Part shown: positions 34,194 through 42,268 of the stretch, piece by piece
Numbering within the stretch: the stretch's first letter is position 1
Layout: every line of letters begins with the position of its first letter
Origin: JBDIAG01 sp963835085
GTDB taxonomy: Bacteria > Actinomycetota > Actinomycetes > Actinomycetales > CAWJMD01
Direction: 5' to 3'
DNA length: 64,000 bases
Assembly (NCBI GenBank): GCA_963835085.1
Contig: CAWIED010000001.1
Location: 1,302,001-1,366,000 of the forward strand
Translations under genes and position numbers: made by a program
The notes under the pieces: model-generated
The model's database searches: none
What the model saw: the letters and a program-made list of their open reading frames with translations, nothing else
Told to the model about the DNA's origin: nothing

Positions 34194-34685
34194 ATGGGAA
34201 TCGAGAACGTGGACGGCGAACCCGCGTGTGCTTGTGGGGCGCGCCTACGCCCGGGGGACACGTGGTGCTGGCGCTGCCACGAACCCGTCAAGGACGCTGA
34301 CACCTCGCAGCCGCCTGCCCTGTCTGCGCGATTCGGCGGCGCTGCCATCCCGTCGCAGTTCGGCACCGGCACGCCGCAGTTCAGAGCTGCCCCCACCGCG
34401 GCACAGTTCAGCGGCGGCACCGCCACACCGCAGTTCGGCAACACTGCTCGCCCCGGCCTTGGCCAACCCGCTTATGCCGGTGACAGCGTCAAGCCCTTGG
34501 CGCGCAAGAGATCTCGCTGGGCGGGCAGTGAAGTGACGTTCGGGCCGGTGGGCAGAATGGTCGCCAGCGTGCTCGTGCTGGTGCCGTTGTGCTTCTTCAT
34601 CTTCGCCGGCAGCCTGATCGGGATAGCTGCCTACGGCGTGGTCGTGGTGCCCTGGGCTCTTCGAGATATCTGGCGCAAGGTGTAG
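34194..34685 (+). CDS. Zinc-ribbon membrane protein of unknown function
   Basis: 163 residues. N-terminal zinc ribbon (CACGARLRPGDTWCWRCHEP) followed by a low-complexity linker with repeated (P/A)QF motifs, a basic patch (KPLARKRSRW), and two hydrophobic segments at the end (VASVLVLVPLCFFIFAGSLI; IAAYGVVVVPWAL). Likely cytoplasmic ribbon, membrane-anchored. The role is unknown. Confidence 0.7.
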   Translation: MGIENVDGEPACACGARLRPGDTWCWRCHEPVKDADTSQPPALSARFGGAAIPSQFGTGTPQFRAAPTAAQFSGGTATPQFGNTARPGLGQPAYAGDSVKPLARKRSRWAGSEVTFGPVGRMVASVLVLVPLCFFIFAGSLIGIAAYGVVVVPWALRDIWRKV

Positions 34686-34884
34686 CTAACCGCCCTTGTC
34701 AACGCCTGCCGGAAACCGCCAGCAGATGCTAGATCTGCGCCGTCAGACGATCTCTTCCAAGGTCAGGTCAGTGGCCGTAGGTCGTGAGGAAGCGATCGGT
34801 TGGTTCATATCGGTTGGTTCATGTGGTCGTTGTGCCAATTGACAGCGGTGAGCGCGAGGACCCGCCCGGGGTCAGACCCGGTCG

Positions 34885-34977
34885 GTGTCCGGAATCCGGC
34901 ACCAGTGGCCGCCGATGACGATCGGCTGAGCACAAAACCCTAGCCCCGTGGCACCGATCGAGCCGGATTCCGGACAT
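34885..34977. repeat. Long palindrome related to 349-435
   Basis: Left arm GTGTCCGGAATCCGGC (34885-34900) and right arm GCCGGATTCCGGACAT (34962-34977) pair at 15 of 16 positions, with a 61-nt loop containing GGCTGAGCAC. The same arm (GTGTCCGGAATCCGGC) and a GTTGAGCAC loop motif occur at 345-435. The remainder of 34686-35032 shows no gene. Confidence 0.65.
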
Positions 34978-35032
34978 CCAAGCACCGGAAGCAGCGACCG
35001 ACGACCCAGCAATGCCGGTCAAGTCCTGGGAT

Positions 35033-36412
35033 GTGGTGTATCGGTGTTCGTGTGATCTTTCGTGTCGTGGTCAGGCTGTGAGGGCTCGGAGGTCGGGTTC
35101 GATCACCTCCTCGATGGGTTCGCCGACGCGGCGTGCGGCGGCGAGGGCGTCGAGGCCGAGGTAGCGGCGCTGTTCGGCCCATTCGTCGTGCTGCTCGGCG
35201 AGGACGGCGCCGACGAGCCGGATGATCGCGTCTCGGTTGGGGAAGATCCCGACGACGTCGGTGCGGCGGCGGATCTCCCGGTTGAGTCGCTCGTTCGGGT
35301 TGTTCGACCAGACTTGCCGCCAGATGCTCTTCGGGAACGCGGTGAACGCGAGGATCTCCTCGCGTGCCGCCTCGAGGTGCTCGAACGACTTCGGGAGCTT
35401 GTGCTCAAGCGCGTCCAGGACGCGGTCGAACTGGGCGTGCACCGCGTCGGCGTCGGGCTGGTCGAATACCGTCCCGAGCAGCGTCTTCACCCACGGCCAG
35501 GAGCTCTTCGGGGTCACGCTCATGAGATTCGCGGCGTAATGGGTCCGGCATCGCTGCCAGCTGCCGGCGACGGTCGCGCCAACCGCGGCGACAAGACCCG
35601 CGTGCGCGTCGGACGTGACGAGCTTGACGCCAGTCAGGCCGCGGGCGACGAGGTCGCGCCAGAACGTGAGCCATCCGGCGCCGTCCTCGGTGCTGTTGAC
35701 CTGCAACCCCAGGATCTCTCGGTAGCCGTCCGCGTTCACGCCCGTGGCGACCAGCACCGCCACCTTCACGACCCGGCCGCCCTCGCGGACCTTCATGGTG
35801 AGCGCGTCGGCGGCGACGAACGAGTACGGGCCGGCGTCCAGCGGCCGGGTGCGGAACGCGGTGACCTGCTCGTCGAGGTCCCGCGCCATCTCCGACACCT
35901 GGCTCTTGCTGAGCCCGGTGATCCCGAGTGTCTTGACCAGGTCGTCCATCCGGCGGGTCGAGACGCCGAGGAGGTAGCTGGTCGCGACGACAGTGGTCAG
36001 CGCGGCCTCCGCGCGGCGCCGCCGCTCCAACAACCACTCCGGGAAGTACGTGCCCTGCCGCAGCTTCGGGATCTTCACATCGATGGTGCCGGCACGGGTG
36101 TCGAAACCGCGGTGCCGGTAGCCGTTGCGACGGTTCACCCGGCCGTCGCTGATCGTGCCGTAGGCGGCGCCGCAGACCTGGTCGACGTCCGCGGACAGCA
36201 ACTGGTTGATGAACGTGCCGAGCATCTCCCGCAGCAGGTCCGGAGACGCTTGCGCAAGGTGGTCTTCGAGGAAACGGGAAGGGTCGATATCGTGGGGTGC
36301 GACGGTCATCGTCGGGTTCCTTTCGAGATGGATGTGAAGAGTTCTCTCGAAGGATCACACGGTGACCGTCGCCTCATTCAGAGCGACGCGGTCACCACGA
36401 TCCGTACACCAC
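35033..36412 (-). mobile_element. IS256-family insertion sequence
   Basis: Carries one intact transposase gene. Probable terminal inverted repeats are GTGGTGTATCGG at the left (from 35033) and, read on the minus strand, GTGGTGTACGG at the right (from 36412). I found no matching 8-9 bp target duplication, so the ends are approximate or the flanks have diverged. Confidence 0.75.
35071..36309 (-). CDS. IS256-family (mutator type) transposase
   Basis: 412 residues, full length and in one frame. Typical landmarks: RNGYRHRGFDTRAGTIDVKI then PKLRQGTYFPEWLLERRRR; DDE first Asp in VAADALTMKVREGGR; second Asp in KLVTSDAHAGL; C-x2-H in WQRCRTHYAANLM; Glu in WSNNPNERLNREIRRR. Likely active; copies elsewhere in the genome are to be expected. 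Confidence 0.95.
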   Translation of the reverse strand: MTVAPHDIDPSRFLEDHLAQASPDLLREMLGTFINQLLSADVDQVCGAAYGTISDGRVNRRNGYRHRGFDTRAGTIDVKIPKLRQGTYFPEWLLERRRRAEAALTTVVATSYLLGVSTRRMDDLVKTLGITGLSKSQVSEMARDLDEQVTAFRTRPLDAGPYSFVAADALTMKVREGGRVVKVAVLVATGVNADGYREILGLQVNSTEDGAGWLTFWRDLVARGLTGVKLVTSDAHAGLVAAVGATVAGSWQRCRTHYAANLMSVTPKSSWPWVKTLLGTVFDQPDADAVHAQFDRVLDALEHKLPKSFEHLEAAREEILAFTAFPKSIWRQVWSNNPNERLNREIRRRTDVVGIFPNRDAIIRLVGAVLAEQHDEWAEQRRYLGLDALAAARRVGEPIEEVIEPDLRALTA

Positions 36413-37276
36413 CTTGCCGGACGCAACCGCAATGCCCTCACCGCCCCGGACGCGCAGCGGTACAGAAGGGCCTCAGCCCCGCCTGTAACCGATGAGGCAG
36501 ATCTTGCGGCGGGCGAGCCCGGGTGGGTGCCCAGATTCGCCACGATCACGTCCACCTGTCACGTTCTTCGCCCATCCGTCACCAACCTGGTGACAGCTGA
36601 GCGAACAACGTCACAGTTCGACGACCAGATGCGGCGCAGCCTCGGAATCAGCAGCCGCACAGACATCCGAACCCTGGGAACCAACCATCCACAGCAGCCA
36701 CGGTTTGAAAGCCTGGTCAGATGGCGAAGCGGCGGCGACTGTCGGACGTCGTTGACTGGTCGTCGACCCCTTGTTCCACTCTGGCGCCACGTCGCGAGAT
36801 GGGCGTTGAGCCTGGTGGTATTCGTGGCCCTGGTCCTGATCAATGCCTCGTATTGGGAACCGCCTGAACCAGGGGATCCTCGCCTGGATTCGGACGATGG
36901 GCACTCCGAGCAGGTTCTTGGTCGCGTCACCGTGGGGGCACCGGTGGCGGTATGCCAGAGCGATATCCAGCGCCCCAGGCCGTTACCGTCCATCCGGGAC
37001 GGGCCACGATCTGCCCTGGCTTGACTGCCCTCGACCTGCCCCCCTGAGAGATCTGGAGATCACCTCTGCCTATCCCGTCAGGTCAGCGTTCCTGAGGAGG
37101 AAAGCGTGGACCGCTCCTGGCAGGTAAGAGTGCGAGGCAAGGGGATCGACCTCACCTTTCGCGGCCACTGGCTCCTCATTTGCGCAATTGGGCACCTTGG
37201 GCGGCTGGCCCGAACCTCGCTGACTACCCACATTGGCTGTCGGGCAGAGCACAGTTCTTGTCTGAGCGACCACCAC
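36413..37276. other. No confident gene; possible remnants beside IS256
   Basis: About 860 bp between IS256 and the SDR gene. A plus-strand frame that begins inside the IS end (36362-37024) contains one membrane-like segment (WALSLVVFVALVLINASYW) followed by an acidic stretch, and may be the tail of a gene cut by the insertion. At 37106 a GTG follows a strong GAGGAGGAAAG, but the 80-codon frame runs into the opposite SDR gene and loses protein character after about 30 codons. Both are weak. Confidence 0.3.
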
Positions 37277-38125
37277 CTACAGCACGTACCTCCGGAACCC
37301 GCCCTCGCTGGCGATCACCTGACCCACCACCCAGCGGGCCTCGTCTGACACCAGCCAGGCCACCAACCGGGCCGGGTCGTCGGGGTGGCCGAACCGTCCC
37401 AGCGGCATGCGGGCACGCAGGGGTGCCAGGTGCTGCTCGGTGAACAGGCCGCCTTCCGGGCTGAGGTAGCCGGTGTCGACCGGACCTGGGTTGACGACGT
37501 TGAGCACAATGCCCCGCTCGATGAGCTCGTCCGCGACAGTGGGTGCGATGCCCGACAAAGCTGCTTTAGACGCGGCGTACGCGATCTCGCCGCGCATCGG
37601 CCCTTGCGCCTGTCCCGACGTGAACCACACCACTCGCCCAGTACGGCCCTCCGGCTCGGCCGGCGGAGCAGCCCCGGGGAACTGCTCCGCGAAGTAGCGC
37701 GTCAGGAGCAACGTGGATCTGGCATTGACCGCCCAATGCGTATCGAGCATCTCGGCGTCGCACTCGAGAAGGTCTCCGTCGCCGCCGCTTCGCGCATGCA
37801 CGCACACCAGCACATCGAGCGCGCCCAGCCGATCTCGGGCCTGCTTCACCACGGCGGCCGGTGCCTCGTCGAAGGCGAGATCGGCTCCCACATCGACAAG
37901 CCGCCGCGCGGGAAACTCCGACCGCAGCCCATCCAGCAGCGCGGCGACGTCTTCGCCGCCCCATGGCTGTTCGGTGTCCGCCGCATGGTGGTGCGTGGCG
38001 AAGACGTCGGCTCCCAGCGACAGCAACCGCCGCACTACGGCGTAGGCGATGCCCTGCCGGCGGCTGACGCCGGTGACCAGGCAGCGTCGGCCGCTCAGCG
38101 GACCGTCAGGGTACGGGTGGGTCAT
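37277..38125 (-). CDS. Short-chain dehydrogenase/reductase (FabG-like fold)
   Basis: 282 residues from ATG 38125, which has GAGGA upstream; an in-frame ATG 16 codons earlier lies inside the recB-like gene. Cofactor site CLVTGVSRRQGIAYAV, an atypical glycine pattern (TGxSRRxGI) also seen in enoyl-ACP-reductase-like members. VVWFTSGQAQG carries the Ser and IAYAASKAAL the Tyr-x3-Lys; NPGPVDTGYL follows. Substrate unknown. It overlaps the 3' end of the nuclease gene by about 20 bp. Confidence 0.85.
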   Translation of the reverse strand: MTHPYPDGPLSGRRCLVTGVSRRQGIAYAVVRRLLSLGADVFATHHHAADTEQPWGGEDVAALLDGLRSEFPARRLVDVGADLAFDEAPAAVVKQARDRLGALDVLVCVHARSGGDGDLLECDAEMLDTHWAVNARSTLLLTRYFAEQFPGAAPPAEPEGRTGRVVWFTSGQAQGPMRGEIAYAASKAALSGIAPTVADELIERGIVLNVVNPGPVDTGYLSPEGGLFTEQHLAPLRARMPLGRFGHPDDPARLVAWLVSDEARWVVGQVIASEGGFRRYVL

Positions 38126-39059
38126 CGATCGTCCTCGGGTTGGTACCCGGCCCGGCCGGGCAGATGTCGGCAAACGGGCACCAGCCGCAGCGCGCCCCGG
38201 GGGAGGGGTGCCAGTCGTCGGTGACCCGCGCGGTCTCGATGGCTTCGCTAAGCGCGGTGAGCACGCGTTCGGTGGCCTTCAGCTCAGCCTCGCTGGGAGC
38301 GTATTCGAGAAAGGTGGAGTCACCCAGGTACATCAGCCGCAGGACCGCCGGAACGACCCCGCGCGTTCGCTGCAACAGCACGGCGTAAAACCGCAACTGA
38401 AACATCGCGGCCGCCTCGAAGCCGGGGTTGGGGGAGCGACCCGTCTTGTAGTCGACCACGCGTAGCCGCCCGTCGGGTGCCTCGTCGAGACGGTCGAGCA
38501 CGCCGCGCACGACGAGCCCGCCGTCCAACGTGGTCTCGAGCTTGAGCTCGCGACCGGCGGGCTGGTAGCGAGCGGGATCTTCGAGCCCGAAATAGGCCGC
38601 CAACAGCGCCTCGGCCGAGGCGAGCCACGCCGCCTCCGCCCCGGGCTCCGACTCCTGCCAGGCGCCGGACAGGGCCACGGCGTCGGGATCGAGCGCCCGC
38701 ACCCGTTGCCACACCGACGGCAGCAGACCCACCGCCGTGGCCAAGGTGCGTTCGCCGGGCGGCAGGTCGAAAAGCTGCTCGAGCACCGCATGAACGAGGG
38801 TGCCCCGCACAGCCGGCGGGCTCGGCGGCTCAGGCAGCCGGTCGATGGCACGGTATTTGTACAGCTGCGGGCACGACTTGAAATCTGCTGCGCGAGAAGG
38901 CGACAGGGATGGGCCCTGCTCCGACGGCGAGTCTGGAACGGCACTGTCCACGGATTGGGGCGCAAAGGCACTCGCCGGCTCGCCCCCGAGGTTGGCAGCC
39001 GCACCGCGCACCGACCGCTCAGGTGCGGGCGGGTTCTTGCCTATCGAGGTTGCTGCCAT
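38106..39059 (-). CDS. RecB-family nuclease (PD-(D/E)XK, Cas4-like)
   Basis: 317 residues from ATG 39059. LSPSRAADFKSCPQLYKYR opens the fold; GTLVHAVLEQLFD has the first acidic/His region; GVLDRLDEAPDGRLRVVDYK contains the D...D-Y-K catalytic core; QLRFYAVLL is motif IV (QxxxY). The end has CGWCPFADIC, completing the four-Cys iron-sulfur cluster with the early CPQLYKY cysteine. Probable single-strand exonuclease in DNA repair. A usual neighbour of the proteasome region; not near a CRISPR array. Confidence 0.9.
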   Translation of the reverse strand: MAATSIGKNPPAPERSVRGAAANLGGEPASAFAPQSVDSAVPDSPSEQGPSLSPSRAADFKSCPQLYKYRAIDRLPEPPSPPAVRGTLVHAVLEQLFDLPPGERTLATAVGLLPSVWQRVRALDPDAVALSGAWQESEPGAEAAWLASAEALLAAYFGLEDPARYQPAGRELKLETTLDGGLVVRGVLDRLDEAPDGRLRVVDYKTGRSPNPGFEAAAMFQLRFYAVLLQRTRGVVPAVLRLMYLGDSTFLEYAPSEAELKATERVLTALSEAIETARVTDDWHPSPGARCGWCPFADICPAGPGTNPRTIDDPPVP

Positions 39060-39119
39060 GACGACACCGTAGAACCCACCCCTGACAGTCGCTGATCGAT
39101 AGCCGTGCTGCGCCCGCCC

Positions 39120-39243
39120 CGCGCCACTCGACCGTGGCGCCACGCCCACCCGCGCCACTCGACCGTGGCGCCACGCCCACCCGCGCCACTCAACCGTGGC
39201 GCCACGCCCACCCGCGCCACTCAACCGTGGCGCCACGCCCACC
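39120..39243. repeat. Four 31-bp tandem repeats in the recB/M50 divergent promoter
   Basis: Four head-to-tail copies at 39120, 39151, 39182 and 39213, identical except that copies 1-2 have TCGACC and copies 3-4 have TCAACC. Each contains the perfect palindrome GTGGCGCCAC. There are no unique spacers, so it is not a CRISPR array. Confidence 0.95.
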
Positions 39244-39294
39244 CAGCTGCCCGCGCTGGCAAGGAACAGCCACGGTGGTGCGTACGCTGGCGGC

Positions 39295-40404
39295 ATGGGA
39301 CAAGGCCTGCGGATCGGTTCCCTCGCCGGTGCCCCGATCTATCTGGCGCCCAGCTTCGCGCTGTTGGCCGTGGTACTGGGTGTGGTCTACGCGCCGGGAG
39401 CGGTGCAGCAGCAGGTCTACGGCTCCGCCGCCTGGCTGCTTCCGGTGGGGTACATCGTCATCCTCGTGGTCAGCGTGCTGCTGCACGAGTTCGCGCATGC
39501 GATCGCCGGGCTGCTCACCGGTCAGCGTCCGCTGGTGATCATCGTCAACGTGTGGGGTGGGCAGACCCAGTTCGAGTCGGCACACGACTCGGCCGGCCGC
39601 TCGGCCCTGATCGCAGCCGTGGGCCCGGCCACCAACCTGGTGCTCAGCGCTCTCGCCTTTGTGGCCAGCGGGCTCGCGCCCGGGCCGCCGTCGATCGCGC
39701 ACGAGCTGGTCATGGGTGCAGCCGTCGTCAATCTGCTGCTGGGCGTCATGAATCTCATTCCCGGACTGCCGCTCGACGGCGGTCAGATCCTCGAGGCGCT
39801 CGTCTGGGCCGGCACCGGCCGCCGGTACCGGGGCACGTACGCGGCGGGCTGGGTTGCCCGGGTGCTGGCGGTGCTGGTGGTGCTGCTCGCAGGCGCCGCT
39901 GTGCTTACCGGGTACCTGACGCCCTTCGGCCTGATCTGGACGATGATGATGGCCGTCTTCCTCTGGCAGGCCGCCTCCGCGGGCCTGCGATCGGCTGCCG
40001 TGCGGCGGCGGGCCGATCAGCTCGACCTGCGTCAGCTCGTGCAGGCCGCCGTGGTGGTGCCCCCCGGCGCGACCCTCAGCCAGGTGCTCGACGCCGTGGC
40101 CCACAACGTGGCCCTCGATCCGCACTTCGTGATCGTGGCCGGCCCAACGGGCCCGGTGGGAGTGCTCGAACCGGCTCAGCTCCTGGCGGTGCCACAGGAA
40201 CAGCATCCCCTGGTGCGGGTGGAGCAGGTGGCAACCCCGCAGGCGCCCACCGACGTCATCGACCTCGCCAACTCCGGCGGCGCGTTGCTGCAGCGCATCT
40301 CCGGGCTGTCCAGCCCGGGACTCGTAGCGGTCGACCAGGGGCGGATCGTGGGCGTGATCGCCGGGACCGCCCTCATGACGGCCCTCACGAGGGCGCGAGG
40401 CTGA
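39295..40404 (+). CDS. Site-2 protease-type M50 metalloprotease with CBS-like C-terminus
   Basis: 369 residues from ATG 39295. Intramembrane zinc protease: HEFAHAIAG (HExxH, about 65) in the second hydrophobic helix and NLIPGLPLDGGQILEAL (the LDG zinc-ligand motif, about 157). Six hydrophobic segments, then a soluble C-terminal region (about 235-369) with CBS-like strands (FVIVAGPTGPVGVLEPAQLL; LVAVDQGRIVGVIAG). Substrate unknown; relatives cleave anti-sigma or membrane proteins. Confidence 0.9.
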   Translation: MGQGLRIGSLAGAPIYLAPSFALLAVVLGVVYAPGAVQQQVYGSAAWLLPVGYIVILVVSVLLHEFAHAIAGLLTGQRPLVIIVNVWGGQTQFESAHDSAGRSALIAAVGPATNLVLSALAFVASGLAPGPPSIAHELVMGAAVVNLLLGVMNLIPGLPLDGGQILEALVWAGTGRRYRGTYAAGWVARVLAVLVVLLAGAAVLTGYLTPFGLIWTMMMAVFLWQAASAGLRSAAVRRRADQLDLRQLVQAAVVVPPGATLSQVLDAVAHNVALDPHFVIVAGPTGPVGVLEPAQLLAVPQEQHPLVRVEQVATPQAPTDVIDLANSGGALLQRISGLSSPGLVAVDQGRIVGVIAGTALMTALTRARG

Positions 40405-40409
40405 GGCAC

Positions 40410-41183
40410 TCAGGCCGGCATGGCTCGATAACCGTTCGCCACGTACGTGAGATCGACCGGGTCGCCGGCACCCAGCGTGGGGAACGTCGCCTCCACCTGG
40501 GCGGACACCTCGCCGGCCAGCCTGCGCCGGGCGGACTCGTCGAGTTCGAGGTAGTAACTGCGAGTCGTCACGAGCTCAGCCAGCCCCCGCTTGGTGAGCC
40601 GGTACCGCCACGGCACCTGCAGCGTCTGCACCGGGCCGAACTCGGCCGGGAACGACGGACTGTGGTTCATCTGCTCGACGAACGAGTCGGACGGCGCGTG
40701 TCGCATCACCTGCACCAGTGCGGCCTGCCACTCGATGCTCTCGTCGATGACGTTCCACACGACGCCCAGCCGTCCCCCCGGGCGCAGCAGCCGTCGAGCC
40801 TCGCGAGCCGCGATCACCGGATCGACCCAGTGCCAGGCCTGCGCGTACGTGACGGCATCGGCGCAGTGATCGGGTAACGGCACCTGCTCGCCCGTGCCGA
40901 TGAACGTGGACACCTGCGGCAGAGCAGCCGCCAGCTGGGCCAGCATGTCGGCGGAGGGATCGACGGCCCGCACCCGACAGCCGAGTGCCACGAGCTGACG
41001 GGTGAGCTTGCCGGTGCCGGCACCCACGTCGACGACGTCGACCGGGGGAGGGGCCCCCACCAGCCAGGCGGCCAGCTCGCTGGGATAGCCGGGCCGCAGC
41101 GATTCGTAGTTGGCTCCGCCCTGCTGGAACATCTGCCCCAGCTCCCGGCGCCGCCCGGGGTTCGAAACCGAGGTGTCTGCCAT
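40410..41183 (-). CDS. Class I SAM-dependent methyltransferase
   Basis: 257 residues from ATG 41183. Motif I VDVVDVGAGTGKLTRQLVAL, then VRAVDPSADMLAQL, CADAVTYAQAWHWVDP and RLLRPGGRLGVVWNV, a UbiE/Methyltransf_11 pattern. The N-terminal FQQGGANYESLRPGYP is typical of this subfamily. Substrate unknown. Convergent with the M50 protease gene, with 5 bp between stops, and divergent from trmI. Confidence 0.88.
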   Translation of the reverse strand: MADTSVSNPGRRRELGQMFQQGGANYESLRPGYPSELAAWLVGAPPPVDVVDVGAGTGKLTRQLVALGCRVRAVDPSADMLAQLAAALPQVSTFIGTGEQVPLPDHCADAVTYAQAWHWVDPVIAAREARRLLRPGGRLGVVWNVIDESIEWQAALVQVMRHAPSDSFVEQMNHSPSFPAEFGPVQTLQVPWRYRLTKRGLAELVTTRSYYLELDESARRRLAGEVSAQVEATFPTLGAGDPVDLTYVANGYRAMPA

Positions 41184-41202
41184 CCACCTAGACTCCCACC
41201 TC

Positions 41203-42234
41203 GTGAGCGAACCCACCGGAGCAGCCGCCCGCCGCGGACCCTTTCGCGCCGGAGAGCGGGTGCAGCTGACCGACCCCAAGGGCCGCCTGCACACCATCAC
41301 CTTGCAGGTCGGCAACCAGTTCCACACGCATCGAGGCATGTTCGCCCACACCGACCTCATCGGGGCACCCGAGGGCACGGTCGTCACCAACACCGCGGGG
41401 ATCTCCTACCTCGCGCTGCGGCCGCTGCTGTCCGACTACGTGCTCTCCATGCCGCGCGGCGCTGCCGTCGTCTACCCGAAGGACGCAGGGCAGATCGTCG
41501 CGATGGCCGACGTCTTTCCCGGCGCGCGGGTCGTGGAGGCCGGGGTGGGTTCGGGCGCGCTGTCGATGTCGCTGCTGCGCGCCGTGGGCGACGAGGGCTA
41601 CCTGCACTCCATCGAGCGCCGGGCCGACTTCGCCGACATCGCGCGCGGCAACGTGGAGACGTTCTTCGCAGGCCCGCACCCGGCGTGGAAGGTGTCCGTC
41701 GGCGATCTCGTGGACGTGCTGCCCGCGGCCGAGGAATCGGGCAGCATCGATCGCGTCGTGCTCGACATGCTCGCGCCCTGGGAATGTCTCGACGCGGTGG
41801 CTGCGGCGTTGGCCCCGGGCGGAGTGCTCATCGGGTACGTGGCCACCGCCAGTCAGCTCTCCCGGCTGGCTGAGGACGTTCGGGCCGACGGCCGCTTCAC
41901 CGAGCCCACCGCGTGGGAGTCGCTCGTGCGTGGCTGGCACCTCGAAGGACTCGCCGTGCGGCCCCAGCATCGGATGGTGGGCCATACCGGATTCCTGCTG
42001 ACGACCCGCCGGCTGGCCGACGGCGTCCTGCCCCCAGTTCGGCGCCGCCGGCCGGCCAAGGCATCCGTGGACGGTGCCCAGGCCTGGGACGACCTCGAGT
42101 TCAGCGCGCAGGAACTGGGCGAACGTCCGGTCTCGGACAAGAAGGTACGAAGAGTGCGCCGCGACGTAGCGACATTTCACACATCCAGCTCTGAGGCGGT
42201 AGTTGGGCATACGCCGGACGGCGGGACGAGTTAA
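41203..42234 (+). CDS. trmI: tRNA (adenine-58-N1)-methyltransferase
   Basis: 343 residues from GTG 41203. GPFRAGERVQLTDPKGRLHT and GNQFHTHRGMF form the N-terminal domain; SAM motif RVVEAGVGSGALSMSLL; HSIERRADFADIARGNVE; catalytic-region DRVVLDMLAPWE; GYVATASQLS. The tail beyond about 290 is longer than in the thermophile enzyme. Regular upstream neighbour of arc in actinomycetes. Confidence 0.95.
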   Translation: MSEPTGAAARRGPFRAGERVQLTDPKGRLHTITLQVGNQFHTHRGMFAHTDLIGAPEGTVVTNTAGISYLALRPLLSDYVLSMPRGAAVVYPKDAGQIVAMADVFPGARVVEAGVGSGALSMSLLRAVGDEGYLHSIERRADFADIARGNVETFFAGPHPAWKVSVGDLVDVLPAAEESGSIDRVVLDMLAPWECLDAVAAALAPGGVLIGYVATASQLSRLAEDVRADGRFTEPTAWESLVRGWHLEGLAVRPQHRMVGHTGFLLTTRRLADGVLPPVRRRRPAKASVDGAQAWDDLEFSAQELGERPVSDKKVRRVRRDVATFHTSSSEAVVGHTPDGGTS

Positions 42235-42268
42235 CGTCGAGTGAAGATCCCCATTCGGGAGGTGCGGC

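Noticed and set aside
37106..37348. 80-codon gene with an excellent ribosome site
   Set aside because: The frame overlaps the 3' end of the SDR gene and loses protein-like composition after about 30 codons. It is kept only as a note in the intergenic entry.
38106..39059. Cas4 of a CRISPR system
   Set aside because: The fold is Cas4/RecB-like, but there are no cas genes or array, and the gene is a standard neighbour of the proteasome region.
39120..39243. CRISPR array
   Set aside because: Four direct repeats without any spacers between units and no cas genes nearby. The 22-bp repeats at 56145 are rejected for the same reason.
39105..40877. A 590-codon plus-strand frame over the M50 gene
   Set aside because: It runs through the 31-bp repeats and out of frame over the protease; Arg/Gly/Ala-rich, low-complexity translation.
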